A DNA stretch of 64,000 bases from Natronolimnohabitans sp. A-GB9 (lineage in GTDB: Archaea; Halobacteriota; Halobacteria; Halobacteriales; Natrialbaceae). The first letter of the stretch is position 1; each line of letters begins with the position of its first letter. The stretch is from positions 62,001 through 126,000 of the forward strand of contig NZ_JAVDDV010000005.1 of the NCBI RefSeq assembly GCF_030848565.1. The letters are read 5' to 3'. Shown here in pieces: positions 61,340 to 64,000 of the stretch. Under the pieces are notes generated by a model. The model was not told the DNA's origin and ran no database searches. It was given only the letters and a program-made list of their open reading frames with translations. The position numbers and the translations under genes were made by a program.

Positions 61340-61360
61340 TCATACGGTTTGCTGTAGTCA
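61340..61360 (+). repeat. Palindromic family end upstream of eIF5A
   Basis: TCATACGGTTTGCTGTAGTC matches the ACGG-type end. No gene ends here and no second arm is evident. Confidence 0.45.
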
Positions 61361-61463
61361 ATTTCGACCGGCGCCGGCGCGTGCTTTCGCGCTACCGATC
61401 GAAAGGGGGATAATCGTTTCAGCGGCGCGAACGGTCGCCGTTTCGGCCAGCGTCCATTCCAAA

Positions 61464-61471
61464 CGGTTTAT
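61464..61471 (+). promoter_or_regulatory. TATA box of the eIF5A gene
   Basis: GGTTTATG lies about 29 bp before the ATG at 61497, the classic leaderless spacing for a highly expressed haloarchaeal gene. Confidence 0.6.
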
Positions 61472-61496
61472 GACCGTCGGTTGATTACGCCGGGAC

Positions 61497-61871
61497 ATGG
61501 CGAAACAGCAGACAGAAGTTCGCGACCTCCAGGAAGGCAGCTACGTGATGATCGACGACTCGCCGTGTAAGATCAACGCCTACTCCACGGCGAAGCCGGG
61601 CAAACACGGCAGTGCCAAGGCCCGAATCGAGGCCGAAGGCGTCTTCGACGGCAAGAAGCGCTCGCTCTCCCAGCCAGTCGACGCGAAGATCTGGGTCCCG
61701 ATCATCGAGCGCAAACAGGGCCAGGTCGTCTCCGTCGACGGCGACGACATGCAGGTCATGGACTTAGAAACCTACGAGACGATCACGATGCGCATCCCCG
61801 AGGACGTCGATGTCTCGCCCGACGAGAACATCGAGTACCTCGAGATGGAAGATCAGCGAAAGATCGTCTAA
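61497..61871 (+). CDS. eif5a: Translation initiation factor 5A
   Basis: Ribosomal factor that promotes peptide bond formation at difficult sequences. The 124-residue protein has the SH3-like N-domain with the modification loop [20 protein letters not shown]; Lys36 in GKHG is the hypusine or deoxyhypusine site. The OB-fold domain follows. Its TAA stop overlaps the ATG of the agmatinase gene (TAATG), so the two are translated together. Confidence 0.97.
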   Translation: MAKQQTEVRDLQEGSYVMIDDSPCKINAYSTAKPGKHGSAKARIEAEGVFDGKKRSLSQPVDAKIWVPIIERKQGQVVSVDGDDMQVMDLETYETITMRIPEDVDVSPDENIEYLEMEDQRKIV

Positions 61872-62719
61872 TGTTCCCCGGGGCGACTGACGACGGCGGG
61901 AGTACTGACACGACGGAGACTGCCGACCGTGGTGCGGACTTCGTGGTCGTCGGTGCGCCCCTGGACGTATCGACGACCTTTCAGCCGGGCACCCGCTTTG
62001 GGCCCCGGCGAATTCGGACGTTTGCAGAGCCGTTCGACGACTACGATCGACGAACGGACCAACACTTCTCCGAACTCAACGTCACCGACCACGGCGACGT
62101 CCGCGCGTGGGACGACACTGCTGAGTACCTCGAGTATCTCGAGAGCACGCTGCGAAGCGTCGTCTGGGACGACGCCGTCCCGCTGCTGCTGGGCGGTGAA
62201 CACACCGTCACGCTGGCCGGCGTCCGCGCCGTCGAACCCGAGGTAGTCGTCTGTCTCGACGCCCACCTCGACCTCTATGAGGGATACGACGGCAACGAGT
62301 TCTCCCACGCCTCGGTGATGCGTCGCATCCTCGAGGTCGACAGTGTCGAGGAGATCGTCCTGCTTGGCATCCGAACGGGAAGCGAGCCGGAGTGGGAACG
62401 AGCGAGCCACGACGACGTGACGGTCGTCGAGCCCGAAGACGTCGCCGACTGGTCGGCAACGCGACTCGAGGACCGCGAGGTCTACCTGAGCGTCGACATC
62501 GACGCCGCCGATCCCGCCTACGCGCCGGGAACGGGAACGATGGAACCGTTTGGCCTCGAACCCCGTGAGATGCGCGACGTCGTCCGCGACGTAGCACCGC
62601 AGGCGAGCGGGTTCGACGTCGTCGAGGTCAACGACCGCGACGACGGACAGACCGCGTCACTCGCCGGGAAACTTCTCCGGGAGTTCGTCTTCGAACGCGC
62701 TGTCGCGGACTCGGGCTGA
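61871..62719 (+). CDS. speB: Agmatinase-family ureohydrolase (hypusine pathway)
   Basis: A 282-residue ureohydrolase. Metal ligands are in GGEHTVTLAG (His, about 110), DAHLDLYEGYDGNEFSH (Asp-x-His-x-Asp, about 131-147) and SVDIDAADPAYAPGTGTMEP (about 207-226). In Haloferax volcanii the eIF5A-linked homologue acts on agmatine-modified eIF5A to give deoxyhypusine, rather than only on free agmatine. The one-base TAATG overlap with eif5a here strongly suggests the same role. The first 30 residues are an acidic, unconserved extension. Confidence 0.95.
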   Translation: MFPGATDDGGSTDTTETADRGADFVVVGAPLDVSTTFQPGTRFGPRRIRTFAEPFDDYDRRTDQHFSELNVTDHGDVRAWDDTAEYLEYLESTLRSVVWDDAVPLLLGGEHTVTLAGVRAVEPEVVVCLDAHLDLYEGYDGNEFSHASVMRRILEVDSVEEIVLLGIRTGSEPEWERASHDDVTVVEPEDVADWSATRLEDREVYLSVDIDAADPAYAPGTGTMEPFGLEPREMRDVVRDVAPQASGFDVVEVNDRDDGQTASLAGKLLREFVFERAVADSG

Positions 62720-62743
62720 CACTAGTGGCGGTCCACGCCTGAA

Positions 62744-62787
62744 CTGATGGGTCGGATCCTGCGGTGTCGTCCGATTCGACCCATCAG
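62744..62787. terminator. Strong hairpin after the agmatinase gene
   Basis: CTGATGGGTCG (62744-62754) pairs perfectly with CGACCCATCAG (62777-62787). It lies 25 bp after the speB stop, between convergent genes. It does not share sequence with the palindromic family described elsewhere. Confidence 0.55.
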
Positions 62788-62865
62788 TCGACGATTGGAA
62801 CGGTACTAGAAGCCATCAGGTCACCGACATCCCGCTGTCTCCCGTCTCGTCTCACCAACAGCGAG

Positions 62866-63696
62866 TCACGCGACCGCCGAGACGACGTATCCGAGGGCGA
62901 TCATGGCTCCACCGAGACCGGCCTGTTTGAGCGCGAGCGACCGCAACTGCGACTCTCGTTTCTCGAGGGTACCGACCACGACGGTCGGACGGTCGCCGCC
63001 GGAGCGTTGCAGGACGGGCCCGTCGCGCGTCTCCGCCAGTTCGCCCTCGATTGCGATCTCGTCGCCGTTGTCGACGACGGTCGCCTGATACCGGTCCGGA
63101 CTCAGCGAGTTCCCGCCGATACTGAGCGAGAGGTTCGGATCGCCCAGCACGCCGTTCGTCCCGATCAGCCGGAGTCGTTCTAAGACCTTCGTCAATGGGT
63201 CTGGCTCGCCGAGTCGAACGTCGGTCTCGGGCTCGCCCAACTCGAGGGCGGAGTCGTCGAACGGATCGAACGAATCGGCCGATTGGTGACCGTCGTCACC
63301 CGCGTCCGGGAGGGTGTCGCCGTCGATCCGAACGTATCTCCCGCCGTGGCGGACGTCGAACTCACCGACGGCCAGTCCGCCGTCGGCAGTTCTCCACCGA
63401 GAGCGGCCGTTGCGGCCGCCCGAGACGTGGCGACGGACGCGCCAGGCGACGAGCGCCGGCCTGGCGGTCCCGTCGATCACGCCCTCGGGTGGCTCCCGCC
63501 GCGGCGCCGCGGGTTCGACGGTCGACACCGGTCCGGAGACGGTCGTCGCGTCACCGGCGGCCCCCGTCTCGACGGCCGGGGCTGTCTCACGGACTGCCGC
63601 GTACCGGCCGTACGTCTTGTACGCCTGGTAGAAGGCGGCGAATCCGAACAGTACGAGAGCCAGCGGGACGATCGCCGGGACGTCGAACGGAATCAT
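62866..63696 (-). CDS. GIDE-like membrane protein (second copy)
   Basis: A 276-residue protein with an N-terminal helix (PAIVPLALVLFGFAAFYQAY), a central domain (VSGPVSTVEPAAPRREPPEG, TARPALVAWRVRRHVSGGRN, WRTADGGLAVGEFDVRHGGR) and a C-terminal helix (AMIALGYVVSAVA). Domain order matches the protein at 56482 and fits the GIDE pattern, although the Cys pair is absent here. The ATG at 63696 is preferred over 63753. Function unknown. Confidence 0.7.
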   Translation of the reverse strand: MIPFDVPAIVPLALVLFGFAAFYQAYKTYGRYAAVRETAPAVETGAAGDATTVSGPVSTVEPAAPRREPPEGVIDGTARPALVAWRVRRHVSGGRNGRSRWRTADGGLAVGEFDVRHGGRYVRIDGDTLPDAGDDGHQSADSFDPFDDSALELGEPETDVRLGEPDPLTKVLERLRLIGTNGVLGDPNLSLSIGGNSLSPDRYQATVVDNGDEIAIEGELAETRDGPVLQRSGGDRPTVVVGTLEKRESQLRSLALKQAGLGGAMIALGYVVSAVA

Positions 63697-63871
63697 ATCG
63701 GAACTGGTCAACGAAGTGTAATAAAACGTCGTATCCGTCGTCGAACGGACCACGTCCCCATCGCGTCCCGGCTCAGCGGTTTTGCGCCGTCGCCTCGAGC
63801 GACCGTATGGGCGCGACCGCCACCGAACCGTAAACGACAGTCCTCGTTCATCGCGACGTTTCGGTCAGACA

Positions 63872-63883
63872 CCGACAGTATCA
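63872..63883 (-). repeat. Palindromic family end (TACTG type) at a stop codon
   Basis: The minus strand reads TGATACTGTCGG, where TGA is the stop of the gene running off the window. Same terminus as at 2.13 and 37.07 kb. Confidence 0.5.
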
Positions 63884-64000
63884 GAACGGTTCGGAGAGGT
63901 ACGCCTTGGGCACCGCGTTGCGAACCGTCACCAGCGGGTCGACGACCTGGCTGATCTCGAGGCCGCCGACCAGACTCGAGAACATGTAGGCGTCGGTCTC
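63881..64000 (-). CDS. C-terminus of a gene running out of the window
   Basis: Thirty-nine codons, ending SSLVGGLEISQVVDPLVTVR then NAVPKAYLSEPF and TGA. The acidic and hydrophobic pattern is natural, so this is the end of a real minus-strand gene whose start lies beyond base 64000. I cannot identify the family from the tail. Confidence 0.7.
   Translation of the reverse strand, partial: ETDAYMFSSLVGGLEISQVVDPLVTVRNAVPKAYLSEPF

Overview
The window is a gene-dense, high-GC stretch of a haloarchaeal chromosome. The evidence is the very acidic proteins, archaeal-type DnaG, eIF5A and UbaA, a FolC-FolP fusion, a halobacterial-type transducer, many proteins seen only in halophilic archaea (LWR-salt protein, HVO_0416-type zinc finger, DUF6149/DUF5815/DUF5778-like proteins), and TATA boxes about 27-35 nt before ATGs, which suggests leaderless transcripts. 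Genus cannot be fixed from the sequence alone; a Natrialbales relative (Natrinema/Haloterrigena type) is plausible. I see no rRNA or tRNA gene, CRISPR array, IS transposase, integrase or origin.

Layout. 0-9 kb: 3' part of mutL, two small membrane proteins, homoserine kinase, a large methyl-accepting transducer, an MFS carrier and a DUF6149-like protein. 9-18 kb: an FAD/NAD oxidoreductase, small haloarchaeal proteins, carB, and a divergent ABC-2 type exporter (permease and ATPase). 18-28 kb: folCP, an acidic membrane protein, Nudix hydrolase, FAU-1 ribonuclease, PrsW protease, PRC-barrel-like protein and riboflavin synthase. 28-37 kb: an M24-fold protein lacking its metal ligands, overlapped by a UvrD-type helicase; small zinc-ribbon proteins; ubaA; an SDR; and an SSF symporter with its DUF3311 partner. 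37-47 kb: a membrane-anchored HTH regulator, dnaG, a DUF92 protein, two cis-prenyltransferase homologues (one canonical, one without the catalytic Asp motif), and a tetrapyrrole locus (truncated siroheme-decarboxylase-like fragment, precorrin-2 dehydrogenase-like gene, hemA). 47-57 kb: pterin dehydratase, LWR-salt, HAD, Bat-type HTH, two moeA paralogues, MATE, a beta-lactamase-fold hydrolase and a GIDE-like membrane protein. 57-64 kb: Hsp20, UbiB-type kinase, an enolase-superfamily protein, the eIF5A-agmatinase hypusine pair, a second GIDE-like protein, and the end of a further gene.

The most unusual signal is a dispersed family of small palindromic elements at about 19 intergenic sites. Their ends read TGA-KACGGNYTSCTGT or TGA-TACTGTCGGACAGCA, and the TGA is very often the stop codon of the neighbouring gene (11 TGA cases plus one TAA). 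Three complete copies are exactly 80 bp with terminal inverted repeats; one of 109 bp folds into a nested hairpin; others share an internal CCCGCCGATCGCC core. Two of the 80-bp copies directly follow the stub of a gene that has a good promoter but almost no body: a siroheme-decarboxylase-like stub at 44.2 kb and a 10-codon ORF at 37.04 kb. They may be non-autonomous mobile palindromes, 3'-end or terminator modules, or both, and deserve a genome-wide search.
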